Source of the DNA: Tamarix chinensis
Lineage: Eukaryota > Streptophyta > Magnoliopsida > Caryophyllales > Tamaricaceae
Assembly (NCBI GenBank): GCA_030549775.1
Contig: CM060181.1
Coordinates: forward strand, 50,040,218 to 50,104,217
Reading direction: 5' to 3'
DNA length: 64,000 bases
Position 1 is the first letter of the stretch. Every line of letters starts with the position of its first letter. Shown here piece after piece: positions 50,783-62,896 of the stretch. A program made the translations under genes and the position numbers. The notes beneath the pieces are model-generated. The model saw only the letters and a list, made by a program, of their open reading frames with translations, was not told the origin of the DNA and did not search any database.

Positions 50783-51443
50783 TGTAATCTCCCAAAATTT
50801 TAAAAGCCTAAAATTTAATAAATAACTTTTATTTGGGATAAATTAGCTTTTAAATCTATTTAATCTTATTTTTTTATGGATTTTTAAGTGTATAAAATTG
50901 GATATAAATATTTAGTAAATTAAAATAAATATTTTATTATTTAATCATACTCGTTTTTATTTAAATAATTTTCCAAACCAATAATTTTACTAAAAGTATC
51001 CTTTTTAAATCCATATATTTAATTATATTAAATTAAATTATTAAATAAACTTATTACCGAAAAATGTTGTATTTTATTATTTTACAAATTAAATTATTTT
51101 ATTCTTTCCCATTTTTCCTTTCCCTTTTCCTTTTTTTTCCTTTTCCTTCTCCTTTTTCTCCTTTTTCTCCTTTCTTTCTTTTTCCTTTTTTCTTCCCTTG
51201 GGCCGCTGGCACCCCGACCTGCCTTCCCCCTTTGTGCCTAGGCCGTAGGCCCGCTTTTTCTCCTCCCTCTCTTCCTCCCACGTGCGCAAGCCTAGCGTAC
51301 TCCCCTCTTCCCCTTCACCGGCCTACACGCACACACCACCCCCCTCCTTTCTTTCTTCTTCTTCCTTTCTTCGACGCCATAACCCAACCACCTCTGCCAT
51401 CTCTGGCCACCCCACTTGCAACCCTCTCCCCCTACTGATCTCC

Positions 51444-51481
<38 letters not shown>

Positions 51482-54400
51482 TTTTCCTACCCCATCTCAA
51501 CCCCACCACCTCTCCCTCTCCTTACCTATACCCCTCTTTTCTCCTCCCTCTCCCTGCCATTCCCATACCCCTACCACCCGACTGCTGCCCAACTGAGCCC
51601 CCTATCCCCTCCTTTCTCTTCCTCTTCTTTTTCTTCTTCCCTCCCTACCTCATTCTACCATTTTTTAGCCTCCCATGCCCTTCCCCGACCTTCTTTTCCT
51701 TCCTTTCTTCTCCTCTCATCTCCCTCCCTATTTTGTTCCACTGCCCTCGTTTCGCCTCTGCCACTGCTGCACTAGCCACTGGCACCACCCCCTGCCATCC
51801 TCTACCTCACCCCTGCACCACCACACCACCCCTTGAGCCACCCTATAGCCCCTTTCTTCCTCCCCTCTTCTTTTTCTCTCCTTTTATCCCTTCTCGACAG
51901 CCATCCTGCAGCGCCTCTTTTCACCATCGTTTCGCCGCCTCTGCCGCCACCTGAGCCACCAAACCAATCCCTGCAACCTCCTCTACCACCCCAATACCCC
52001 CTTTTGGTTGAAACAACCACCTACATCCCTTCATTTACCTCATCCTTTTTCCTTCCTCTTCAGCCCCCTCCATCTCGGCATCTACCTTCGCAGCCTCGCT
52101 GCCGCTGCCATCAACCCATCCCCGACCACCACCTACACCCCCTCTCCAACTCTGCACCCTTCCTTTGCCTTAAATCCTCCCTGACATGCCTTCTTTCCTA
52201 GCCCCAAAACCCTAAACCGAAAGCACCACTCCCTCCTCCCTTTATTGCCATTTTAAGCCCCTCCCCCTCATTTCTTTACATGCAACTCATGCTGCATGAT
52301 CAGTATGACTTTTTGCATTTATTAGTTTATTTAGTTAATGATTTTAAGGTATAATAATATTTTAAGTTAAGTATTTGATTAATTAAGTATTATAAAGTCT
52401 TATACCTTTGGTTTTCTTATTTCTAATGTGATAAATATTTATATTATTTTTAGGTATTGGTTTTGTTAATCAAAGCTTAAACCTTTAAGTGGAATATCGG
52501 TAAGGTTTGTTTTTGCAGGAATTAAGGTAATCGTTAGACCCCACTTAAATTCATGGATAAACGTATGTTAGCACATTAGGCTTTTTAATATGTTATTATG
52601 CTTGATATATGTTGTTTAATATAATATATGTAGTTTCTTGTTTTGATTGACAAAAAGGAAGCATATGAATTATATGCTATGTATGAAATTATTGCTTAAG
52701 GCAAGAGTTTGGTTATTAATAAAAATGTTAAGTATTTATCCATGTTCTATTATGCTATTGTGATCTTTAATGCATGGTTAGTATTATTGTGAGCCCTAGG
52801 GGTATTTTAGTAATATGTCTTGTACAAGAATATGGCCTAATAGGTTTGGGTGTTAATGAGTATTATATTAAATATAATAGTTGGGGAGTTGGATAATGAG
52901 AATGGGGTATTAATACTAATATTTCATGTGGTGATGATAATTTAATATAAGTGGAGTAATAAGGGGCAAAATGGTAATTTATAAGTGAAAAGGGTAAATT
53001 GGTAATTTTGGATGTAAGGGTAAAATGGCAATTTTGGAGGCAAGGGTAAAATGGTAATTTGTAAGTAAAAAGGGTGAATTGGTAATTTTGGAAGTAAAGG
53101 GTAAAATGGTAATTTTGTAATTAAAGGGTAAAAATGGTAATTTTTTTATGCAAAGGGAAAAATGGTGACTTATAAGTGAAAAGGATAATTTGGTAATTTT
53201 GATGATGGAGAAGGGTAGTTTGGTAATTATGATAATAGAGAAGGGTAATTTGGTAATTTAACCAACTAAAGGGCAAATTGGTAATTATGATAATGTAGAA
53301 GGGTAATTTAGTAATTTAGCCAACTAAAGGGGCAATTTAGTAATTATATAAAAGGAGAAACACAATTCGGTAATCTAACCAACCAAATGGGAAATATGAT
53401 AAGTGTAACAATTATGAGGGGTAGTTGGTGACCTAATAAGAGTGGGAGATAGCTTGGTAACCTAAACCAAGTAAGGATGTGGCTAAGAACAACTATGTGT
53501 GGGTTTCGTGCCTTGTGTGCTATGTGTTATGCCATATTGGGGACTTTATGCATAATGATTAATCATTTATAGCACAACTTGGAATGAATGTATGCTTATG
53601 TGACTTCTTTATGGCATGTAGATGATGATTATATTTGTTGTGCGTATGATGTTATATGATGTGACCCTCTAGGACATGCATGCTAGGATATTTAATGTGG
53701 TAATGTGGGATGGAAGAATGAAAAAAGGGAAATGGAAAAGTATGATAACCAAGGGGAAGTAAGTTAGCTAACGTAGGTAGGAATGACCTAAATAACCCAT
53801 GATCCATGAGGGGAAAATAAAAGAAGATTATGATCAAAATGAATGAGTGATGCAACCCTTACACGGGAGATTTCTAGGGTTTGCATGGGATGATCCTTAC
53901 GTAAGAAAGGTCTTAGGGTTTGAGCAACCAACTAGGATTTTACAGGCACATGTATAATTGGTGAGTAGAGTGATGGGCTTTAGGTCGAATCTAAATGAGA
54001 TAAGGTGTTGGACGAAAATAAAGGTTGGGCCATATAGGTCCGATTAGGGTTTCAAGGGAAAACCCTAGAGAGTGGTAGTGAGATAAGTTGAATTTCATAA
54101 GGTGATGGGTCTCAACCCACACCCTTAGGAGTTGGGTCTTTGTTATAAGTAGAAGTAAGGAGGAATGGCCGTCGGGGTGTGATAAGAGGCGCAAAGGTCT
54201 CAAGATATGGGACGGGCCCTCTTAGGAGGATAGAAGTAGAGGTCGGTGACATGCATTTCAATGGTGAAATACTTTCGAATAAGATATGAATAAGACACTA
54301 ATCACTTAAAGAGGAAAATTGTTAAGCCAGACCCAGACTGGTCTACCGACGAATAATAGTGGCCAAGAGCGTTTTGCCCTGTATGATTTCTGGTCCACCG

Positions 54401-55324
54401 GCTATAATAGTAGGGAATTTCGTGCTCAACAAAAAAAACTTAATAAAGCTAAGACATGGGGAAAACACTAATCACTTATAATGAAACACCATATGAGTCG
54501 AGGCTAGACTGGTCCACTGACGAGTAATAGTGGTCAAGAGCGTTTTACCCTATATGTATTCCGGTCCAGCGGTTATAATAGTGGGGTTCCCGCACTCACA
54601 TGGATATTTATAATCCGAGATGATTGATTAATGATGGACTAATGGATTAAAGGCTCTAAAAGTATTGATTATTCATTATGACTTATTAATATTTGATTGA
54701 CTTGTTAAGTATGCAAACGTATGAAAGTGAATATTGTGTATGCACCATTAATATATGATTAACTTGCTAAATATGTGAATGTATGGATCTAAATATTATG
54801 TTTACACCTGTCATTATGTATGAATATAGTGGTGTATCATGTGTTACATTGCGGGCCTATTGTTAAGTGTGTTTTCAAGGGTTACTCAGCACCGTAGTAC
54901 TAAAGGGTTCCATTCGTGGGGCCCTTGCCTATTCAGTGGGCAGTGTCCCTTGCAGGTCGTTTTCAGGTGCTATTCAAGTTTGATCCTAGGAAAGATCAAA
55001 GGAACTATCCAAAAAGTCCTAAGGTTGTCCTCTTTCTCTTTTAAATTCTTGTTTCAATGTATTTGTTATTTTGTAACCACCACTAGTGGATTTTATTCTT
55101 GTAAATTATTTACTACGCTACTCTGATTTAAATATGTTTGAGTTTCTCGTAAGTTGTATTCTTCTCTTTTATCCTTAGGACTTGCTACTGGAATGGTAGG
55201 AGTGAACCGGTCTAGTACTAAGTGTGGCGGTAATATCCCCACAATTTACAGTTTTGTTATTTCGCTTCCGCTAATTATTTTAATAAAACGAATTTTTTTA
55301 GTAGTGAATTTCGGAGATATTACA
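50783..55324 (+). mobile_element. solo long LTR, family A copy 2 (4542 bp)
   Basis: It starts TGTAATCTCCCAAAATTTT and ends TTTCGGAGATATTACA, and is bounded by a perfect 5-bp duplication (TAGTA), so both ends are fixed. It is collinear with 28273-33266: pyrimidine-rich block (51100-52300), a shorter 27-bp minisatellite (52963-53390), CCACCG/CCACTG-AATAATAGTGG motifs (54330-54590), the shared promoter-like stretch GGGTTACTCAG-ACCGTAGTACT near 54880, and the end landmark AAGTGTGGCGGTAATATCCC. It contains no internal region, so it is a solo LTR left by LTR-LTR recombination. Frames of 60-124 codons within 51064-52201 are artefacts of CT-rich sequence. Confidence 0.9.
52963..53390 (+). repeat. minisatellite, about 27-bp unit, in family A copy 2
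   Basis: The same unit as at 30445-31130 (GGGTAAAATGGTAATTTTG), with roughly 16 degenerate copies. Confidence 0.85.
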
Positions 55325-57000
55325 TAGTACTCAAATGGTACTATCCCTAGATGGCCCAACTTGAAATATAATCATACCACCAAATAATAGGACAACTAAT
55401 TATTTAAGTATGCATACCCCCTATACGGTCGAAATATATCAAGACACCTATAGAGTAGAAGATGGCCTCTCCAAACCTTGTAAGGAACCTGAGATAACAA
55501 AATAGAAAACACCGAAATGTATCAATTGAATTCCAGAACTAACTTGGATAGCTATTCCAAGTGTTACAAGTCCCGACTCAGGATCTTTCACTTTAAGTGA
55601 TTAATCTTTTATTAAAGGTTTAGGTCAAACAAGAGCAACGACCACATAATATCACTTATTCACATCCATGAACATAAACCAATTATTTTATTAAATATTG
55701 ATATTATCCACGCACTTGATCCACAGGAATCAAGGCCCAACCATTTAGTGCATAAATTCTCTTTAACATGCTATTAAAGCCTAGTTGATTATATAAGGTA
55801 TTAAAGCCTAAGCAAGATTATTAAGGCATTAAAGCCCAAGACAGATTATTAAGGCATTATAGCCCAAGTTTTATGCCATAAAAGGCCCAATAAAATTAAA
55901 TCTTAATGTGTATTAACTCCAATTATTCAAGATAGGAATCAATAGCCAACATTTAAGTCAACCAAGGGTTCACTTATAGCACCAAATTAAATAACTAGTC
56001 CAAATGCACATAAAATAACTATACTATCTTTAAGGTCAACTAATTATCATTAAAATAAGGAAATGTGTATTTCATTCTAAAAGGAAAATACTTAACCAAT
56101 CTCTTTCTTAGGATGAAATATAAATAGGACACTAAGATAAAATACTAAGATTACTTAATGCACCCAAAGTATCTCATTCTTCTTTTCTTTTTCTTGCTTA
56201 ATTAGCTCTTTTAATTAGGGCATATAAGTCTAATCATCAAATGTCACACAAGTGTCAACTTATACATTTTAACTTGTTTATTAATATGATATTCACTTAG
56301 GTCTCAAAATTTCTAAAATTACATGTAATGGCCAAATTTTCCATTATTCGCTTACAATTACCTTAAACTTATAAAATTCATAACTTACTCCAAAAAAAAA
56401 TCAAATCCCAAACATATCATATACCAAATTTTATTTAAAAGACCCAATAAAGATAGTGGTGCACTTAAAACTTTCAAAAACACTTTGTAATGCCCAATAT
56501 ACCCATGGAAAGATATGTTTAACCCTTAACTAAATTCATTTAAACTCTAAATGATCCAACATTCTTAACCTATCTTCTATATCCTATTATAAATAAAATG
56601 GAGTACTTAGATAAATGTAAAATAACAAAAACTCGTATAAAATAACAAGGACAAGAGCTAAACAATTCCAATCAAGATATATTCATCACGAATATATTGA
56701 ATATTCATCATGATTCTATTAAACATTCGTCACAACTCTACTAAATATTCATCACCTTTCCATATGATATAAAAACATATAAAAAATCACACAATTCATC
56801 TTCTCATTAAATTTTATGCTTATGCGCAAAGATAGAAACATACGCATGTTATACAAGATTTTTTAAGATATTATTTCATAATCCTAATCTTGCATAAAAT
56901 AACATATAATAAACCTAGCACAAAATCCTATTTTTAAAAGGTTAGTTTAGTTACTAAAATTCCTAAACTCCTTAGTAAAGCTAAAATAAGGAATCTAGCA
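55325..57000 (-). mobile_element. 3' LTR of a chromovirus, inner part
   Basis: The LTR continues beyond the nested insertion, beginning with the second TAGTA. It carries the shared core GGATCTTTCACTTTAAGTGATTAA (plus strand, about 55571). The LTR start, next to the pol relic, cannot be fixed precisely and is placed near 57000. Confidence 0.65.
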
Positions 57001-57009
57001 ACTCTTTAT

Positions 57010-59250
57010 CTAACCTACTCATTCACCTTCAACCAAAAACTCTGGTTGTGACTCCTTCATATCTCTCTCTATCTCCCATATGGTCTCCTTAGCTCCATGA
57101 CGACCCCAAAAACCTTCACAAGTAAAATCTCGTTTGTTTGGGTCCATCATAATTTAGTGTTAAGGATCCTAAATGGCCTATCCTTGTAGGTTAATGAGCC
57201 ATCAAGCTTGATTTGTTGGATAATGTGTGAAGGACCATGTGACCTCCTTAGCTCGATGACGACTCTAAAAAACCTTCACAAGTAAAATCTCGTTTGTTTG
57301 CATCTGTCATACTTCAGTGTCAAGGATCCTAAATGGCCTATCCTTGTAGGTTAATGAGTCATCAAGCTCAATTTGTTGGATAATGTGTGAAGGATCAACA
57401 ACATACTTTTGTAATAACAAAATGTTAAAAATATTGTGAACCCAAGCTAACTCCTTAGGCAACATCGAACGATAGGCAACCTCACCCACTCTTTCTAGAA
57501 TCTCAAATAGACTAATGTATCTGAGGCAAAGCTTGCCTCTCCCACTAAACATCTATGCACCTTTAGTGGGTGAGACCCTAAGAAAAACACAGCCACCCAC
57601 CTCATACCCATCTAACCTCCACCTTTGGTCAGCACTTCTGTCTATCTTAAGCTACTCTCATCTGGTTTTGAATCAAATGGATGTGTTAAATGGTCTCCTC
57701 AATAATATCTTATCACTGCACTATAGTCTCACTAATTTCACTCCAACATAGGGGACTCTAGTACTTGCATCCATACAAGGTTAGTGTTGTCCCAATGCTT
57801 GTGTGCTAACTATAATTGTATGAAAACTCAATTAGATATAATCGATCCTACCAACTACCCTAAAAATCAAGTGCACGGGACCGCAACATATCCTACAACA
57901 TTTGTATCATAAACTTAGTCTGACCATCAGTAGTAGGTAAAAAGTAGTACTAATCTTTAACTTCATAGCCATAGCCTCCTACAACTTCCCCTAAAAGTGT
58001 GATAAAAGGTTCAAATCTCTATCAAAGACTATGTTAGAAGGAGCACCATGGTACCTCACCACATATCTAGGCATGTTGTGGCCAGTTGATCCATATTCCA
58101 AGTAGCCTTCATTAGTATAATTACTGCCGACTTCACCAACTTGTATATAATAACCTAGATCATATCACATCAACTATGTGTCCTTGGTAACCCTAATATG
58201 AAATCCGTTGATATGGAGTCCCACTTATATCTAGGAACCTCCAAAGATTAAACTAGAGCTATCAGTCTTTGATGCTTGATCTTAACTTTATGATAGATCA
58301 AGCATCTCACCACGAAGTCCTCCACCTCTTGCTTCATGAGAGGCCGTCAATAAATTGGTTGCAAGTCCTTGTATAGTTTATCACCTATAGGGTAGACAGA
58401 ATAAGGAGCACAAGGAACTTCCTTCATTATTTTCCACTTGAGTTCAGCACAACTCTACAGAGCACACCACCTACCTCTATATTAGATGCTACCATCAGCA
58501 TGAATCCAAAAAACAACACCTATGCCCTTAGAAATATTTGATCAAATAAGCTTAATCTGGACATCATTGGACTAGCCGACTCAAATATCATCAAATAAGG
58601 AAAGCATAACCTTTAAGGCACTCATCTGTATCTCTAAGTCGCCATGAAATATGAGCTCAATACCCACGCCTCTTAGCTCCTCTCGCAAATGGAAATATTC
58701 CACCATCAAACTCAATGAATGGGTTGCCTACCATCTCGTCAATAGCTATATTAGCTTGCCCTCTTGGTAGGTCAACTCAAGGTCATAGTCCTTAACTAAC
58801 TCTAACCATCTCATCCACCTCATATTCAACTCCCATTGAGTGAAAATATACTTGAAGCTCTTATGGTTGGTATAGAACTTACACTAAACCCCGTATAAGT
58901 AATGCCTCCAAATCTTCAATGCAAATATTATCGCTGCAAGTTTAAGATCATGTTTTCGGTAATTCTATTTATGATGCTTCAACTGACATAAGGCATAAGC
59001 AACCACCCAACCATGTAGCATAAGAACACACCCTAAACCATGCTTTGAAACATCACTGTAAACCTCAAATCCATCAAAACCTGAGTATAAAGTACGTCAA
59101 AAGGATTCATGTTGATCTATGGGGCTAGCCAATCAATCCGTAAGTGCTCTAGGGTAGCCCCCGCATGGTCATATTAACTCGCAGTGTTACTCTATGCTAA
59201 TGGACGGGCTATTTTGATGGCTTTCTTGATAATCAAGTTATTTAGTGTTT
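57010..59250 (-). pseudogene. Ty3/gypsy chromovirus pol relic (RNase H, integrase, chromodomain)
   Basis: From right to left the minus-strand translation shows RNase H at about 59080-58720 (FEVYSDVSKHGLGCVLM, HDLKLAAIIFALKIWRHYL, NHKSFKYIFTQ) and integrase from about 58370 (LKDLQPIYWRP, HQRL, KWDSISTDFILGLPRTH, LVKSA). The integrase C-terminal part lies at 57552-57307 (GKLCLRYISLFEILERVGEV, HNIFNILLLQKYVVDPSH). A chromodomain-like end follows at about 57130-57040 (GRHGAKETIWEIERDMKE). A chromodomain marks the chromovirus group. Many stops and frame breaks; RT and upstream parts are missing beyond 59250. It belongs with the 3' LTR to its left. Confidence 0.88.
57079..57398. repeat. tandem duplication of about 161 bp within the pol 3' end
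   Basis: 57079-57239 and 57240-57398 are close copies: CTCCTTAGCTC-ATGACGAC, CTTCACAAGTAAAATCTCG, AAGGATCCTAAATGGCCTAT and TTGTTGGATAATGTGTGAAG occur in both. The unit spans the junction between the integrase tail and the chromodomain. Confidence 0.9.
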
Positions 59251-61463
59251 TTTAAATCTAAAATAGTTATTTTGGCAAACGTCTCTAAAATAAGAGGAGG
59301 TCAGATAAAATTAAGGCCCTATTTAGGTATTCAAGCTACTATGAACACATGGAACAACCTTAATAAATGGCTCTTATACACTGCTTTATGCAATGATGTG
59401 GAGTCAATTAAAAAAAATAAAGATTATGACTTTTACTAGTATTAACTAAACATCTTCAATGGCTTGAGAAGAAAGTCGTGAGGATAGGAAGAAAAGGAAA
59501 GGGGCAAAAAGGAAAAGATAGAAAGGAGGAGGGAGGGAGTGAGGGGAGAGAGAGAGAGAAGGTATTAGATAATATTATAAATATTAAGCCTTAATAAAAT
59601 TCTCTTCTTAATTAAGTTAATATTATGTTTCTCAATAATATTTACAATAATGTTAGCGAACTTATCACATATGATGAGCAGTACATTAATTCAAATTCAA
59701 GGACCGAGGCTATGAATATAATAACTAGCGTTGTTAAAATTCAAATATTCAATATTTTGGATATCTGAAAATGATATTTGACATTTGATTTGAAACTTTA
59801 GATATTCAAAAGAAAGGATATCCGAATTTTATGATTGGATATCAAATATAACCGATATTATCTAAATAAAAGTTTAAATGTAAAAAAACTACCAAATCAC
59901 AAATATATTTAATATTGTTCAATCTATTGAGCAAATATCCAATCCACTCAGCAAATATCCGACCTACTCAACAAATATTTAATGTTAAAACTAAAAATTA
60001 AAGGTACTATAAATCACAAGATTACATCACCAACTCAGCAATTAATTTAATTTATCATAAACTAAACATAGAAATTTAATCAAAATAAGAGTTAGGGCTA
60101 GGGAAAATATACCTATTGAAATAAACCAAAACAAAGCAAGTAAATGGTGGTGGAGCTCCACTGGAGGTTGGGGAACATTTTCTCGTGGCGAACGCCGCTA
60201 AGGTAGCTAGTGGTGGCAAGGCAAGGTGGTATGGCGTATGTTGTCATTCGCTGTTGTCGTTTGTTATCATCTATTGGTATGTTGGAGCTCAGAGGCAGTG
60301 GCTATTTGTTGTGGTGTGGTCAAGTGGCGGGGCGAGGTGATATGATGGTAGTGTGGGTAGATCGAAAACAAATAGAAGATAGGAGAGTACATAAGAAGCG
60401 AGAAGCACCGAAGCAGGAGGTTGGGGCTGGAACTTAGGTGTTTTGAAATTAATTTGTACTACAAAGAAAAAATAGGAAAGGAAGAGAGAGAGGAGGAGAA
60501 AAAATAAGAAAGAGATCTATTGGCATGTAGAGTATTTTTATTTTTTTATATAAATATCTAAAAATATATTATATTACAAATATAATTTCAACTAAATTAA
60601 ATTTGGTCCAAATAATAAATTAAGTAAAAATCATACGCACACGCACGCACCCCTAAATTTATTTGTATAAAATTATATATAAAATAAAAAATTATAAAAA
60701 TGTATAAATATTTTTTAGATTGGATATTATTTATATTTGTCGGATCGGATATTTATTTTGTTTAATTTTTATTGACCGAATCGGATATTTGTTATAAAAA
60801 AAATCAGATCGATTGTATATTTTTTCGGATCAAATCACTTTGAATATCCAATCAGATAAGTAGATATCAAATAACACTGATAACCCTAATAATAACAAAA
60901 CAAGAAACCAAAGAAACGTAATTCAAATACGTAAGCGACTATAACAGAATTCCAATCGTCCAATATTTCATTACAATGGTGCTGAAATTACGAAATTTGG
61001 TTTGTTTAAGTATACTAAACTTACCTCATAGACTGAAAAGCGGTAAAAGGAATCAAATGAACAGTAGAATACCAAAGACGACGACAAACATTGCCACCTA
61101 ATAGTTTTTGTTCAATCATACGGGGACTCAATCGCACATATCTCATATTAAGTACAAGTAACCCAATCAATGCAGGTTCAAGAATCTGAAGAAGGACCCA
61201 TAATCAAAGATCCTGAACTAGAATTGCAAATATACCAGATAGATAGGAAGAGAATTGTATGGTTGAAAACTATTATCTGAATATTCATCTAACATTTCAG
61301 TCTATAGCAAATTGTAATATACTAACACATCTGTGCCGAAAACGTCTTCATTAAAAGAATGGACGCAGAGAACATTTTAACAAGGTATAACAACCTCACT
61401 GGACGTGGAAAAGGGGAATATGAAGGCAGAAAGAGTATCAACTGGAGGTCTCTGACGGCCGAC
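59251..61463. other. AT-rich intergenic DNA
   Basis: No recognisable gene or complete element. 60140-60430 is GT/GC-richer and 60500-60900 AT-rich. A 75-codon plus-strand frame (60210-60437) has no family resemblance. The part nearest 61463 may include the 3' end of the B3 gene. Confidence 0.35.
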
Positions 61464-62309
61464 TCAAGTCTGGAGAGGAAGCATCATCAGCAGCAAACAC
61501 AAAAAAGGGATACGTTGGCCTAATTTTTTCTCTTCTTCCTTGTTTGAGCGATTAAGACACCAATGCGTGTTCATCCTCATAATATCACCCCACACCCCCC
61601 TCCCAAAAAAGGTTTTATCTGCCACTGGCCTTAGGACCTGACATAATTGGTCACGATGAAATATCTTATAGCTAGTTTTTTTTTGTACCACCGTACCTTC
61701 TTTAAATCCACTTGCCCGGACTGCGTACACCTTGAGAAGATAGTAGTTGATACTTTGGAAGATGATAGCATCACCATCAACCAAATCATGAGTTTTAGCA
61801 AAACCTGTCCAGCCAGCACTAAGTTTGGACATTCTAGGAAAATACAGAGTTGGGAACTCATTCCTTTGTTCATCAACCAAGGTCACCATCTTCTTCCTTC
61901 ATAGGCAAGTGCCTTCTGCAGAACTCTTCTGTAACCCCCTGCGCATTTCACGGCATCATCCACTTCCAATTCAATTAGCTGAAATCAACCGATTTTGGTT
62001 GTATATATACATATATGCATACACATAAAAAAATGGAAAATGAAAAGGAATTCCACTGTCTTCGGGGTTTGGACTAATATACACACACACACACTATAGC
62101 ATGGGAGAAACTGGTATTAAATGGTGTGTGGTGTATACCAGCCAAATAAAACCACTAGTGGCATGGCAAGGATGCACTGATTTGACAAGAGTAGGCTTGT
62201 GAGGGGTTTCGGCTTGGAGCTTGGAATCCAGCTGTCGTGCTTTCTCTACAGCGTATGTCCTTTCCTCATCGGAGGCGTATACACAGTTGGACAATTCCCT
62301 AATTTACGG
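61464..62309 (-). pseudogene. B3-domain transcription factor gene, 3' exons, frameshifted
   Basis: Two exons are visible. The upstream one (about 62309-62139) encodes VYASDEERTYAVEKARQ ... KSVHPCHATSGFIWL and ends at donor CTG|GTATAC. The next starts after CGCAG at 61938 and encodes GVTEEFCRRHLPMK. After a one-base frameshift near 61890 it continues MVTLVDEQRNEFPTLYF, LSAGWTGFAKTHDLVDGDA and VYAVRASGFKEG. This is the B3 DNA-binding fold of the plant family resembling rice Os05g0481400-type proteins; such proteins act in the nucleus. The frameshift sits inside the domain, where the alternative frame has an immediate stop, so no full B3 domain can be made as written. The first exons lie beyond the copia element or off the window. 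Confidence 0.78.
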
Positions 62310-62461
62310 ATCAGTAGAACAAGCAACGATCGATATTATCCTTTGGAATTAAGAGTTGGTCGAGACATTCATCGATTCTAAATGCCAGACCTCGATATTT
62401 GCCCTTGTTTTTTGTAAGGTATTTATCTACCTTCTGAGCATATAATAAAGAGGGGCAGGAC

Positions 62462-62848
62462 TGCCGGCGAGCAGATTTCTAACGGCAAGCATTTTCTTCT
62501 CTAGCACTGTATTTCTTGCCTTGCTCTTCTTCATCTGAGACGATTTCATGTGAAGCGAATTCGAGAGATGGAGGATATTGAGGTCCTCCATTCAGATAAT
62601 AATGTAAAAGGGAAATAGCTTTTCTTGCTTGCATTAATTAACAAAGAAATAAGCTTTTAAATAGGCAATAGAACAAACTGACTCAAGCTAAAATAATGGA
62701 AAAGAAAGTGGGATCATGGCCCATGTTACTAAGCACACTACTAACACTTAGATAATACTAACTAGGATTCATAACCACTAACTTATTAATCCTAAATTAA
62801 AGCAAAGTCAAACAACTTTGAAGCACTACCTCCACAAATTATCCAACA
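62462..62848 (-). mobile_element. 3' LTR of Ty1-copia element
   Basis: On the minus strand the LTR starts TGTTGGATAATTTGTGG at 62848, directly after the purine run TCAAGGGAGTA. This is the standard arrangement at the 3' end of copia elements. The far end is placed at 62462 (CTCGCCGGCA on minus) only tentatively, because no duplication could be checked. It lies about 150 bp upstream of the B3 exon. Confidence 0.6.
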
Positions 62849-62896
62849 TACTCCCTTGATTCAAAGTTGCATACTCCCATCTACAACCTGAAGTAC

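Noticed and set aside
57515..57751. Plus-strand open frame of 78 codons
   Set aside because: It is antisense to the clearly recognisable chromovirus integrase region.
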